A stretch of DNA of 64,000 bases from Hyphomicrobiales bacterium (GCA_930633495.1 CAKNFJ010000001.1:4983001-5047000), one strand, 5' to 3'; positions 20,207 through 29,409 are shown, counted from the stretch's first letter. A program made the numbers and translations. The notes: a model not told the origin generated them from the letters alone.

Positions 20207-21445
20207 ATGAACGCGCTGGCGAAGCCCTACGACGTTTCGGCTATCCGCAAGGATTTCCCGATCCTGAGCAGGGAGGTCTATGGCAAGAAGCTGGTCTATC
20301 TCGACAACGCCGCATCGGCCCAGAAGCCGAATGCCGTGATCGACGCGATGACGAAGCTGATGCACGAGGACTATTCCAACGTCCATCGCGGGCTGCACTA
20401 TCTCGCCAACGCTTCGACCGAAGCCTATGAAGCCGCACGCGAAAGTGCGCGGCGCTTCCTCAATGCGAAGCATCTGGAAGAGATCATCTTCACGCGCTCC
20501 TCGACCGGCGCGCTGAACACCGTCGCGTCCTCGCTCGGGCGCCATCTGAACCTCGGCGAGGGCGACGAGATCATCGTCTCGATCCTCGAGCACCATTCCA
20601 ATATCGTGCCGTGGCATTACTGGCGCGAGCGCCACGGTGCCGTGCTGAAATGGGCGCCGATCGACGCGGACGGCAATTTCCTCGTCGAGGCGTTCGAGAA
20701 GCTGATCTCGCCCCGCACCAAGGTCGTGGCGCTGACGCATATGTCGAACGCGACCGGCACCATCGTTCCCATCGCCGAGGTGGCGAAGATCTGCCGGGTG
20801 CATGGCATTCCGCTCGTCGTCGATGGCAGCCAGGGCGCCGTGCATCTGCCGGTCGACGTGCAGGAGCTGGGCTGCGATTTCTACGCCTTCACCGGCCACA
20901 AGACCTATGGACCGACCGGCTCCGGCATCCTCTGGGGCCGCAAGGAATGGCTCGACAAGCTGCCGCCCTACGAAGGCGGCGGCGAGATGATCGTCACCGT
21001 CACCGAGGATACGGTGACCTATAACGACCCGCCGCATCGTTTCGAGGCCGGCACGCCGGCAATCGTCGAGGCGGTGGGGCTTGGCGTCGCGCTCGACTAC
21101 ATGATGGCGCTCGGCCGCGAGAACATCGCCGCGCATGAGGCGAAACTCGGCGCCTATGCGATGGAGCGTCTCGGCGAGATGAATTCCATCCGCATCTTCG
21201 GCAAGGCGCGCGAGAAGGGCGCGATCGTCGCCTTCGAGATGAAGGGCGCGCATGCCCATGATGTCGCGACGGTGATCGACCGCGCCGGGGTCGCCGTTCG
21301 CGCCGGCACCCATTGCGCAATGCCGCTTTTGGCACGATATGGGGTGACATCGACCTGCCGCGCCTCCTTCGGCCTGTACAACACGCTGGAAGAGGTGGAC
21401 GCGCTGGTCGAAGCCCTCCGGAAGGCCGAAAACCTGTTCGCATGA
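20207..21445 (+). CDS. sufS: cysteine desulfurase SufS (class II)
   Basis: A 412-residue PLP enzyme that gives sulfur to the SUF complex. It starts MNALAKPYDVSAIRKDFPIL, 4 nt after the tautomerase stop. PLP lysine K232 is in FTGHKTYGPTG and the catalytic cysteine C370 in RAGTHCAMPLL, the short-loop pattern of SufS/CsdA. No sufE is seen in the window. The stop overlaps the sufT ATG (ATGA). Confidence 0.96.
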   Translation: MNALAKPYDVSAIRKDFPILSREVYGKKLVYLDNAASAQKPNAVIDAMTKLMHEDYSNVHRGLHYLANASTEAYEAARESARRFLNAKHLEEIIFTRSSTGALNTVASSLGRHLNLGEGDEIIVSILEHHSNIVPWHYWRERHGAVLKWAPIDADGNFLVEAFEKLISPRTKVVALTHMSNATGTIVPIAEVAKICRVHGIPLVVDGSQGAVHLPVDVQELGCDFYAFTGHKTYGPTGSGILWGRKEWLDKLPPYEGGGEMIVTVTEDTVTYNDPPHRFEAGTPAIVEAVGLGVALDYMMALGRENIAAHEAKLGAYAMERLGEMNSIRIFGKAREKGAIVAFEMKGAHAHDVATVIDRAGVAVRAGTHCAMPLLARYGVTSTCRASFGLYNTLEEVDALVEALRKAENLFA

Positions 21446-21864
21446 TTGCTTCGAGGATCCCAGCCTTGGCCACATCCGACCCCATCGCGTTGAAGGAAGA
21501 CGGCTTCAAGCCGAACGAGCCGCAGGTCGGCTCCGGCACGTCGCTTCCGCCCGAGGAGATCGACCGCCTGACCGACGACATCGTCGCGGCGCTGAAGACC
21601 GTCTACGATCCCGAGATTCCGGCGGACATCTACGAGCTTGGCCTGATCTACCGCGTCGATATCGCCGATGACCGCCAGGTCACCATCGATATGACGCTGA
21701 CCGCACCGGGCTGCCCCGTTGCCGGCGAGATGCCCGGCTGGGTCGAGAACGCGGTCAGCACCGTCAATGGTGTTGCCGGTGTCACGGTCAACATGACCTT
21801 CGATCCGCCTTGGGATCAGTCGCGCATGTCCGACGAGGCTCGCGTCGCCCTCGACATGTGGTGA
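21442..21864 (+). CDS. sufT: SUF system Fe-S assembly protein SufT (MIP18/PaaD-like)
   Basis: A 140-residue protein with a DUF59/MIP18 fold that helps mature Fe-S proteins. Key segments are VYDPEIPADIYELGLIYRVD and MTLTAPGCPVAGEMPGWVEN, whose cysteine is the conserved reactive residue of the family, then VNMTFDPPWDQSRMSDEARV. The ATG overlaps the sufS stop. It is the last recognisable suf gene; no HesB/SufA-type A-carrier follows. Confidence 0.93.
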   Translation: MIASRIPALATSDPIALKEDGFKPNEPQVGSGTSLPPEEIDRLTDDIVAALKTVYDPEIPADIYELGLIYRVDIADDRQVTIDMTLTAPGCPVAGEMPGWVENAVSTVNGVAGVTVNMTFDPPWDQSRMSDEARVALDMW

Positions 21865-21868
21865 GAAG

Positions 21869-21887
21869 CGCCGGCTTCATGCCGGCG
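21869..21887. terminator. short hairpin after sufT
   Basis: CGCCGGC / GCCGGCG with a TTCAT loop begins 5 nt after the sufT stop. There is no U-run, so termination is unproven. It may be a weak terminator or a processing signal at the end of the suf operon. Confidence 0.35.
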
Positions 21888-21971
21888 TGATGGATCGCAT
21901 TCCATCGCTTCATTGGCAGTCGGCGCGCGTCGCTGGCAGGAATGGGGCGCCATCCGCCTTCGGAGCCTGCC

Positions 21972-22859
21972 ATGCCGAGCTTTCCCTACGAGACCGTCGA
22001 CGTCTTTACCGACGAGCCTTTCGGCGGCAATCAGCTCGCCGTCTTCACCGATGCGCGCGGCCTCTCCGATGCCCAGATGCAGGCGCTGGCGGCGGAGATG
22101 AACTACAGCGAGACGACCTTCGTCCTGCCGCCCGACGATCCGGCCAACGACGCGCGCGTCCGCATTTTCCACCGCACCGCCGAGATGCCCTTCGCCGGCC
22201 ACCCCAATGTCGGCACGGCCTGCGTGCTCGCGCGCCACGGGCGGGATCGCGACGGTGTCCTGCGGTTCGAGCAGTTGGCCGGCCTCGTCGAGATCGCGGT
22301 CGAGCGCAACGCGGCCGGCGCCGTGACGGGCGCTGTCATCGCCGCGCCGCAGGCCCTGTCGCTCGGGATCGAATTGCCGGTCGATGGGATTGCCGCCTGC
22401 GCCGGTCTCCAGCCCGACGATATCCTCACGACCGCGCACAAGCCGGTCCAGGCCTCTCTCGGGGTCAAGTTCGTGCTGGCACAGGTCACGCCTGCCGCGC
22501 TTTCGAAGGCGGGGCCCGATCTTGCCGCCTTCCGCAGGCTCGAAGGGCAGCATGCCGAATTGCAGGGGCGGCTGTCGCTGTTCCTGTACGCCCGCGACGG
22601 CAGCAACATCCGCGCGCGGATGTTCGCACCGCTCGCCGGCACCTGGGAGGATCCGGCGACGGGCAGTGCCAGCGCCACGCTCGGTGCTTTGCTGCTCTCG
22701 CTCGATGGCGGAGACGAGGCGGCTTTCACGATCACGCAGGGCGTCGAGATGGGCCGGCCGAGCCTGCTGAACGTCACCTCGCACCGGGCGAAGGACGGCT
22801 ATCGCTCACGCGTCGGCGGTGCCTCGGCGCCGATGTTCCGTGGCGAAGCGCTGCTTTGA
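21972..22859 (+). CDS. PhzF-family isomerase/epimerase-like protein
   Basis: A 295-residue protein of the PhzF (phenazine biosynthesis) / diaminopimelate-epimerase fold. The start at MPSFPYETVDVFTDEPFGG matches the family N-terminus. The catalytic Glu of PhzF is present as E47 in NYSETTFV, followed by the family motif MPFAGHPNVGTA and, late in the protein, EDPATGSASATLGALLL. Members act on varied substrates and most are uncharacterised; no phenazine genes are nearby. It lies about 110 bp after sufT and may have its own promoter. Confidence 0.9.
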   Translation: MPSFPYETVDVFTDEPFGGNQLAVFTDARGLSDAQMQALAAEMNYSETTFVLPPDDPANDARVRIFHRTAEMPFAGHPNVGTACVLARHGRDRDGVLRFEQLAGLVEIAVERNAAGAVTGAVIAAPQALSLGIELPVDGIAACAGLQPDDILTTAHKPVQASLGVKFVLAQVTPAALSKAGPDLAAFRRLEGQHAELQGRLSLFLYARDGSNIRARMFAPLAGTWEDPATGSASATLGALLLSLDGGDEAAFTITQGVEMGRPSLLNVTSHRAKDGYRSRVGGASAPMFRGEALL

Positions 22860-23185
22860 CACCCGCCGCGCTTTGAAAAGGCGCGGCGTCATTCCGGGGC
22901 GGCCCGCAGGGTCGAGCCCGGAACCCAGAACCGATGCCGTCAAAAATTTGGAACGACCGCCCGGCGGCGCTTTTCCGGGCCTGGCATCGGTTCTGGGTTC
23001 CTGTGTGTCGCCGCTGTGGGATTATTGGGGCGGGCGGGAGATCGTTGGGTTCGCGGTCTTGCAGACCGTTTGCCGGCGCTGATCCCCGCCCTTTTTTGCC
23101 GACCCGAACCTGAACAAGTTGGTCGAGGCCGCTGCCACGGCGGACCTCGCAGCACAGGCGCAGGCGCATGATCCTACATCCTGGA
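22860..23185. repeat. intergenic repeat region with an 18-bp perfect inverted repeat
   Basis: GAACCCAGAACCGATGCC at 22921-22938 is the exact reverse complement of GGCATCGGTTCTGGGTTC at 22983-23000. The 44-nt centre includes an AAAAATTT stretch and a GGCGGCGCTTTT segment. An outer GTCATTCCGGGG lies just to the left. No gene was seen. The block leads directly into the decayed IS110 gene. Confidence 0.7.
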
Positions 23186-24080
23186 TGCACTGGGAATCGA
23201 CGTTTCCAAACACTGGCTCGACACCGGCTTCGGTTCGCGGGGAGCGGTGCGGCGCATCGCCAACGCGATCGAGGCGATCGAGGGCTTGATGAGCGGCCTC
23301 GGCGAGCCGCCCGAGTTGATCGTGTTCGAGGCGATGGGGGCGCTATGACCGGCGCCTGCGCCTGGTGCTTCTGCGTCACGGCCTGCGCTTTGCCCGGACC
23401 GCGCCCGGCCGCGCCCGGGACTTCGTCCGCGCGCTCGGGCAGCATGCCAAGACCGATGCGATCGACGCGCGCATGCTGGCGGCGATGGGCGAGCGGCTCG
23501 ACTTGCCGGCGACGGTCCCGGTCGCGGCGTCGCGGGAAAGACTGGCCCTGCTGCTGCGCCGCCGCGACCAGCTCGTCGCCATGCGCCAGCAGGAACGCTT
23601 GCGCCTGAGCCGGGCCGAACCGGAGGAAGGCGATGGCCTCGCGCGCCATCTCGCCTTCCTCGGCGCCGAGATCGCCGCCATCGAGGGCAGGATCCGGCAG
23701 ATCTTGCGCGACGGCGAGGATCTCGCCCGCCAGGAGCGGCTGCTGCGCTCCGTCCCCGGCATCGGCCCCGTCGCCGCCGCCGTTCTCCTCGGCCTGATGC
23801 CCGAGCTCGGACGCCTCTCGGGCAAGGCAGCAGCCGCCCTGGCCGGTCTGGCCCCTGCAACCACGACAGCGGCAGGAAGCGCGGCCTGCGCTGCATCGGC
23901 GGCGGCAGGAAACGCGGCCGCGACGCCCTCTACATGGCCGCCATCGCCGCCGCCCGATCCGCCTCGCGCTTCGCAAAAGCAGCCCGCGACATGCGCGCCA
24001 GAAACAAGCCGTTCAAGCTCGTCATGATCGCCATCGCCTGAAAAATCCTCGTCACCGCAAACGCCATCATCAGGCAACAG
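23186..24080 (+). pseudogene. decayed IS110-family transposase
   Basis: Three pieces in different frames rebuild one IS110 transposase. The first is LGIDVSKHWLDTGF (from about 23190), ending in FEAMG near 23337. After a frameshift comes YDRRLRLVLLRHGLRF through SVPGIGPVAAAVLLGLMPEL to AGLAP (about 23344-23856). After a second shift comes RKRGLRCIGGGRKRGRDAL to FKLVMIAIA, then TGA at 24039 where an Arg codon is expected, with KILVTANAIIRQQAP beyond it. The start is also missing. The RuvC-like N-terminal Asp and the C-terminal Tnp_20 region are recognisable. It cannot be active. Confidence 0.88.
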
Positions 24081-24113
24081 GCTCCCTTCGAGCGCGCAAG
24101 ATGACACAGTTGC

Positions 24114-24145
24114 CGGGCTCTTCGCTGCGCGAAGCCCCGGAATGA
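24114..24145. repeat. short palindromic repeat, truncated GTCAT-type
   Basis: GGGCTCTTCGCTGCGCGAAGCCC is a hairpin, followed by CGGAATGACGG, the typical end of the dispersed palindrome family. Only one half is present, between the IS110 relic and the M20 peptidase gene. Confidence 0.45.
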
Positions 24146-24166
24146 CGGGGAGTCTCGGGCTGGCGC

Positions 24167-25546
24167 TCAGCCTTCCTTCTGCATCCGCCCGAGTTCGTGC
24201 AGCAGCGCCGCGCCCGTACGGATGCCGCTCTGGAAGCAGTCCAGCGTCATGTTCTCGTTCGGGGCGTGGTTGGCCTCGTCATGATTGGCGTAGGGCGTGA
24301 CGTAAGCCGGGATGCCGAGGATCTTGGTGAAGACGTAGTTCGGCAGGCTGCCGAAGCCGGCCGGGATCAGCAGCGGCTCCTCGCCATGAGCGGCGACGAA
24401 GGCGCGCCGTAGCGGCGCGGTGTAGCGCGAGGCGATCTGCGTCTTGGAAGGCCACATGCCCGTCTCCTCGACGATGAACTCGACCTCCGGCGCGTGCTTT
24501 TCGACATGGGCGCGGACCTTGTCGAGAATGTCCTGCGGGTCCTGTGCCTCGACGAGGCGGATGTCGCATTTCACCAGCGCCTCGTTCGGCAGCACGGTCT
24601 TGGTGCCGGGGCCGCCATAGCCGCCATGGAAGCCGTTGATCGTCAGCGTCGGCTGGAAGCAAAGGCGGTCGTAGAACGGGCGGTCGAGCGGCGCGTCGAG
24701 GCGCTTGAGCCCGAGGCCCTGCTTGAACGCATCAAGGTCGAGCGGCAGGCGGCCGATTGCCTCGATATCCTCGGCGGTCGGCGGTTCGACGGCGTCGTGA
24801 AGCCCGTCGATGGTGATCTCGCCGGCCTCGTTCTTCATGGTGGCGAGCAGGTGGACCAGCGTCCAGATCGGATTCGGTACGACGCCGCCGAAATTGCCGG
24901 AATGGACGTCGCGGCTGGCATGGCGGCAGCGCAGGTCGAAGGAGACCACGCCGCGCGAGCCGAATTTGATCGTCGGCGCGCCGCTGGCATGGCGTGGCCC
25001 GTCGGCCGTGACGGCGAGGTCCGCCTGAAGCATCTCCTTGTTGGCGCGCACGAAGCCGGCGATGCGCGGGCTGCCGATCTCCTCCTCGCCCTCCAGCAGC
25101 AGAATGACGTTGCAGGGCAGTTCGCCATGCACTTTGAGATGGGATTCGATCGCCAGGATCTGGGCGAAGTGCTGGCCCTTGTTGTCGCCGACGCCGCGCG
25201 CATAGAGCCGGCCGTCGCGGATCGTGGGCTCGAAGGGCGGCGAGATCCATTTGTCGAGCGGATCCGGTGGCTGCACGTCGTAATGGCCGTAGAGCAGCAC
25301 CGTCGGCTTGCCCGGCGCCTTCTCCCAGTGCGCGACGACCATGGGGTGGCCTTCGGTCGGCACGAGGCTGGTCTCAAGCCCGATTGCCGTCAGCATCTCG
25401 ACCAGCAGCGCCCCGACTTCGGCGATGCCGACGTTCTCGGCGCTGATGCTCGGATGGCGCAGATAGGCGATCAGCCGTTCGAGGAAGGCGCTGCGGTTGG
25501 CTTCGATGTGATCGAAGACCGGAGCGAGAGCGTCGGAAGAAGCCAT
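24167..25546 (-). CDS. M20 family metallopeptidase (dipeptidase-like)
   Basis: A 459-residue cytosolic di-zinc hydrolase of the M20/ArgE-DapE-carnosinase fold. Metal-binding residues are visible as H88 and D90 (YGHYDVQPPD), D121 (GVGDNKG), the E154-E155 pair (EGEEEIGS) and a late His in ANHDEANHAPNEN. The lid (dimerisation) domain spans about 210-330. It starts at MASSDALAPVF; a 41-residue upstream extension is low-complexity. The substrate is unknown, probably dipeptides. Confidence 0.92.
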   Translation of the reverse strand: MASSDALAPVFDHIEANRSAFLERLIAYLRHPSISAENVGIAEVGALLVEMLTAIGLETSLVPTEGHPMVVAHWEKAPGKPTVLLYGHYDVQPPDPLDKWISPPFEPTIRDGRLYARGVGDNKGQHFAQILAIESHLKVHGELPCNVILLLEGEEEIGSPRIAGFVRANKEMLQADLAVTADGPRHASGAPTIKFGSRGVVSFDLRCRHASRDVHSGNFGGVVPNPIWTLVHLLATMKNEAGEITIDGLHDAVEPPTAEDIEAIGRLPLDLDAFKQGLGLKRLDAPLDRPFYDRLCFQPTLTINGFHGGYGGPGTKTVLPNEALVKCDIRLVEAQDPQDILDKVRAHVEKHAPEVEFIVEETGMWPSKTQIASRYTAPLRRAFVAAHGEEPLLIPAGFGSLPNYVFTKILGIPAYVTPYANHDEANHAPNENMTLDCFQSGIRTGAALLHELGRMQKEG

Positions 25547-25732
25547 TTTGGTGGAGGCCTTTGCGGAGAAACGTTGAGAGTCCGAATCAGAGAGAGGCCG
25601 CCGCGCAAGCGGGCTCCCGGGCGCGGTCAGCCTAGGGGGTGATCCGGTGCCTCTCAACGGCTGTGCCACTTCATTCGCGCCGCAGCGGTCATGCGGCAGG
25701 ATCAGGCCGGCAAGAACGGCGCTGCCGCTGAC

Positions 25733-26749
25733 TCAATGCTTGTACGGGTCGACTTCTGCCTCGCTTTCCTCGCGGCGCTCGCGCGCTTCGTGCCAGCCCA
25801 GCCACTCGGCAAGCCCCGGCGTCTCGGGTGCCGCCACCGAAAGCTGGCGCAGCGCGACGCGCAGGGCATGCCGTTCGAAGCGGGTTTCGGGCACGGCGAA
25901 GGCTTCCGGCGATGCGCCGTTGGTGACGGCTTCGCGAAGCTGCTGTTTGACGGCGTTCAGCGCGGCGTCGCCAAAACGGGCAAGCAGCTCCTCGAACTGC
26001 CGGTAAGCCGCCTCGTCGAAGGGGCGCGGATGGCCCATCGCGTCGCGGACGGGGTGGGCGGGGACGAGATGGGCGCAGGGCACGAAACCCTCCGGCACGG
26101 GCTCGGTCGCGGCATGGGTGCGGCCGCTGCGCAGCAACTGCGGAAGGACATGCGTGTGCGGGCCTTCCGGGCTCTTGCCGCCCGCGGGCGGGATCGGCTG
26201 GTAGACCTCGCAGCGGCCGATCCGGGCGATGAAGACGCGATGCGGCCCCGCCGCGACGATCGCCGGCATCGCCAGATTGCCGGGCTCGAACAACGAACGG
26301 CCAGCCTGGGCACGCAAGAGAGCTATCAGCTCGGGATCATCGGTGCGGATGCAGATGTCGGCCTGCAGCGTGCCGAGCCCCATATCGAACAGGGCCGCGC
26401 CGGTATCCTCGGGGCGCAGCGCATCGGCGTCCGGGCCGAGTTCGGTCAGGGCGGTGCGCCGGCTCATCGCGCAGGCGCCTTCGGGCAGGCAGAGTGCGAC
26501 ACGGTGGCTCCAGCCCGTGCCGACGGCGCTTTCCGAGGCGAAGAGACGAAGACCGTCGAGGCTGCCGAAGCCGATGCCGCCGCGCGCCGTCGTCGCCGAG
26601 AGGCGGTCCGGCCGGTCGATGATCGCGACCCCCTCGCCGGGGTCGCGCATGAATTCGGCGATGGCGCCGAAGGTGCCGAGATTCCACTGGCTCGACGGAT
26701 CGTCGAGATGCCCGCGCAATACGGCGCGGATGGCGGCGTTGTCAGACAT
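25733..26749 (-). CDS. uncharacterised protein, last gene of the B12 uptake operon
   Basis: A 338-residue soluble protein that starts MSDNAAIRAVLRGHLDDP. No catalytic motif was recognised. Conserved-looking blocks include SQWNLGTFGAIAEFMRD, LFDMGLGTLQADICIRTDD and the Cys/His-containing FVPCAHLVPAHPVRDAMGHP. Its start overlaps the end of the ATPase gene by 8 nt, so it is co-translated with the B12 importer. It may be a B12-linked accessory protein or an enzyme of the corrin pathway; the function is not claimed. Confidence 0.7.
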   Translation of the reverse strand: MSDNAAIRAVLRGHLDDPSSQWNLGTFGAIAEFMRDPGEGVAIIDRPDRLSATTARGGIGFGSLDGLRLFASESAVGTGWSHRVALCLPEGACAMSRRTALTELGPDADALRPEDTGAALFDMGLGTLQADICIRTDDPELIALLRAQAGRSLFEPGNLAMPAIVAAGPHRVFIARIGRCEVYQPIPPAGGKSPEGPHTHVLPQLLRSGRTHAATEPVPEGFVPCAHLVPAHPVRDAMGHPRPFDEAAYRQFEELLARFGDAALNAVKQQLREAVTNGASPEAFAVPETRFERHALRVALRQLSVAAPETPGLAEWLGWHEARERREESEAEVDPYKH

Positions 26750-27536
26750 CGTCGATTCGTCCTTGGTTCCGGGCCCGCCAGGGCAGAAGGAAAGGTTCGC
26801 CGGCATGGCTGCCGCGCAGGGCCTCGACTCCGAAGACGCCGGCGAGGCGCGCGTCGTCGAGGACGGCTTCCGGGGCTCCCTCCGCGACCAGCCGGCCGTG
26901 ATCGAGCAGGGCGAGCCGGTCGCAGAAGCGGGTGGCGAGGGTGAGGTCGTGCAACACGACGACGACACCGGCGCCGCGGCGTGCGGTTTGGCGCAGCAGC
27001 TCCATCACCTCGATCTGGTGCAGCGGATCGAGCGCGGCGAGCGGCTCGTCGGCGAGGAGATAGGGGGCTTCGACAGCCAGAGCGCGTGCGAGCAGGACAC
27101 GCCGGCGCTCGCCGCCCGAGAGCGTGCCCATGGTGCGATCGCTGAAGTCCGCGACGTCGCAACGGGCCAGCGCGGCGGCGATCGCTGCGCGGTCGGCTTC
27201 GGTCGGGCCGCCGAAAGGCCGTCGATGTGGCAGGCGGCCGAGCCCGACCACCGCCACGACGGAGAGTGGCCAGGCGGTGTCGCCGCCTTGCGTCAGGAAC
27301 GAAATGCGCCGGGCGAGCGCCTTCCGGCCGAGTGCGCGGGCGCTCTCGCCGTCGTAGCGGATCGTGCCCTGCGCCGGGGCGAGCAGCCCCGCCATGACGC
27401 GCAGCAGGGTCGTCTTGCCGGCGCCGTTGGGGCCGACGAGGCCGAGGAGTTCGCCGGGGCGCAGGGCGAGGCCGACCTTCCGAAGGGTCGTCCTGCCGCC
27501 GAGCGAGACGGTGATGTCGTGCGCTTCGATGGCCAT
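26742..27536 (-). CDS. btuD: cobalamin ABC transporter ATPase BtuD
   Basis: 264 residues with Walker A at 35-42 (GPNGAGKT), signature LSGGERRRVLLARAL and Walker B YLLADEPLAALD. It is of the FecE/BtuD/HmuV group that partners FecCD permeases. The ATG overlaps the permease stop (TGATG). B12 as substrate is inferred from the riboswitch and BtuB upstream; sequence alone would also fit haem or siderophore import. Confidence 0.88.
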   Translation of the reverse strand: MAIEAHDITVSLGGRTTLRKVGLALRPGELLGLVGPNGAGKTTLLRVMAGLLAPAQGTIRYDGESARALGRKALARRISFLTQGGDTAWPLSVVAVVGLGRLPHRRPFGGPTEADRAAIAAALARCDVADFSDRTMGTLSGGERRRVLLARALAVEAPYLLADEPLAALDPLHQIEVMELLRQTARRGAGVVVVLHDLTLATRFCDRLALLDHGRLVAEGAPEAVLDDARLAGVFGVEALRGSHAGEPFLLPWRARNQGRIDDV

Positions 27537-28546
27537 CAGGCGTCCCGCCGCATGCGATTGACGAGGCTGAACAGGAAGGGCGCTCCGATCAATGCCGTGA
27601 CCACGCCGAGCTTCAGCTCCGGCCGGATCGGCGCAAGGCGAAGTGCGGTGTCGGCCAGCAGCACGAGGATCGCGCCGCCGAAGCCGCTGACCAGGAGCAG
27701 CCGGCCCGGGCGGTTGCCGACCAGCGGGCGCAGCAGATGCGGGACGACGAGGCCGACGAAGCCGATCGCGCCTGTGACTGCCACTGCGCTGCCGACGGCA
27801 AGCGCGGTGCCGCCGATCAGCCGGACCCTGAGCCAGGTCAGGTCAAATCCGAGGCTGGCGGCGGTATCTTCGCCCAGCGTCAGGGCGTCGAGCGCGGGTG
27901 CCGTCGAGAGGAGCAGCGCCCAGCCCGCGAGCATCAGGGGCAGCGCGAGCAGAACGTGATTCATGCTGCGGTCGGCGAGCGAGCCCATCAGCCAGAACAC
28001 GATCTCCAGCGCCGCATAGGGGTTGGGCGCGAGATTGAGCGCGAGCGAGGTGGCGGCGCCGGCGAAAGCGTTCAGGGCGACGCCGGCAAGGATCAGCGTG
28101 GTCGTGCCGGCGCCGCGGCCGAGCAGGATGAAGAGCAGGAGCGTGGCCAGGATGGCGCCGGCGATGCCGCCAAGGGGCAGGGCGAGCGAGACGCTGGCGG
28201 AGAGCCCGCTGTAGAAGGCGACGACCGAGCCGAAGGCGGCCGCGCTGGAAATGCCGACGACGCCCGGCTCGGCCAGCGGGTTGCGCAGCAGGCCCTGCAT
28301 TGCGGCGCCCGACAGTCCCAGGCTGAAGCCGACCAGTGCGCCGAGGATGGCACGCGGCAGGCGCAATTCGGCAAAAACGAGCGCCGGTAGGGTCGGGCGC
28401 CCGGCGAGCCAATCGCGGACGGCCGCGCCGAGATCGAGCGGCGCGTAGCCGATCGCGGTGGATAGGGCGAAGACGGCGAAAGTCACGGCGGCGAGCAGTG
28501 CGATCAGGACCGGCAGCGCGGGCGGGCTGAAGGCCGGGGCTCTCAT
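27536..28546 (-). CDS. btuC: cobalamin ABC transporter permease BtuC
   Basis: A 336-residue FecCD-family inner-membrane permease with about ten hydrophobic helices. Typical family segments are ELRLPRAILGALVGFSLGLS, GAAMQGLLRNPLAEPGVVGI and the late GAIGFVGLVVPHLLRPLVG. It overlaps btuF by 4 nt and btuD by 1 nt, so the three importer parts are translationally coupled. Confidence 0.92.
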   Translation of the reverse strand: MRAPAFSPPALPVLIALLAAVTFAVFALSTAIGYAPLDLGAAVRDWLAGRPTLPALVFAELRLPRAILGALVGFSLGLSGAAMQGLLRNPLAEPGVVGISSAAAFGSVVAFYSGLSASVSLALPLGGIAGAILATLLLFILLGRGAGTTTLILAGVALNAFAGAATSLALNLAPNPYAALEIVFWLMGSLADRSMNHVLLALPLMLAGWALLLSTAPALDALTLGEDTAASLGFDLTWLRVRLIGGTALAVGSAVAVTGAIGFVGLVVPHLLRPLVGNRPGRLLLVSGFGGAILVLLADTALRLAPIRPELKLGVVTALIGAPFLFSLVNRMRRDA

Positions 28547-29409
28547 CGTTTTCCCTCGGTCGCCCTGGCCAGAAGCTCGATGGCGTCGAGCACGCTCGGC
28601 CCCGCGCAGGTCCAGAGCCGCGAAGGCAAGGCGACCAGCCTGAGGCGTTCGCCGAGCTTTTCGATCAGCGGGTGGCGCAGCACCTCATGGGCGAGAGATG
28701 GCGGGCCGTCCGGCGTGTCGTTGAGGATCAGCATCTCGGCGCCGCCGAGCGCCACCGTCTCCAGCGCGATCTGGCCGTAGCTGTCGATGCCGAGGCTCGC
28801 CGCGATGTTGTCAAGCCCGGCGAGCGACAGGATCTCGTCGACCAGCGAGCCGCGCCCGACGGTGAAGCCGTTCGGCCGCAGCACGATGGCGCGATGGCGC
28901 TCAGGCGGGCGTTTCGCCGCCAATGCGGCGAGACGCGCGTCGATATCGGCGATCAGCGTAGCACCGCGCGCCTCCTCACCGAGCAAGGCGGCCATCTCCG
29001 CGATCTGTGCCCGCATTTCGGCAATGCTGCGCGGCACGCCGAACTCGCGCACCGGCGCGCCGACGCGCCTGAGCAGCGAGACCGTCGCGCGGGTGGTATA
29101 GGTGCCGGCGATGACGAGGTCCGGCCGGTCGGCGAGGACCTCTTCGGCGAGGCCGTGATTGACCGGGACCGCGCGTGCCGCCTCGGCCATATTGGCGTTG
29201 CGCGGATCGCGCGAGAGCCAGGTGATCGAGGCGATGCGCTCGGGCGGCGCGAGCCGCAGCAGGAGTTCATCCGTGCAGAGGTTCAGCGAGACGATTCGCA
29301 TCGGCTTTGCTGCCCCAGCCGGAGCAATGCCGAGAGCCATGGCGCCGAAAGCCGCCATGGCGAGGGCGCGAAAGCCGCGCGGGGCACGCCGGGTGCGCTC
29401 GTGTCTCAT
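28543..29409 (-). CDS. btuF: periplasmic cobalamin-binding protein BtuF
   Basis: 288 residues with an N-terminal signal peptide (basic start, hydrophobic AMAAFGAMALGIAPAGAA). The two-lobe BtuF/FepB-type fold begins MRIVSLNLCTDELLLRL. A central helix joins the lobes (about 160-180). It delivers corrinoid from BtuB to BtuC/BtuD. The start overlaps the btuB stop by 4 nt. Confidence 0.88.
   Translation of the reverse strand: MRHERTRRAPRGFRALAMAAFGAMALGIAPAGAAKPMRIVSLNLCTDELLLRLAPPERIASITWLSRDPRNANMAEAARAVPVNHGLAEEVLADRPDLVIAGTYTTRATVSLLRRVGAPVREFGVPRSIAEMRAQIAEMAALLGEEARGATLIADIDARLAALAAKRPPERHRAIVLRPNGFTVGRGSLVDEILSLAGLDNIAASLGIDSYGQIALETVALGGAEMLILNDTPDGPPSLAHEVLRHPLIEKLGERLRLVALPSRLWTCAGPSVLDAIELLARATEGKR

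Noticed and set aside
26742..29409. Assigning the ABC genes to haem or siderophore uptake
   Set aside because: Sequence alone would allow it, but the cobalamin riboswitch and the co-translated BtuB-type receptor make B12 the better reading.
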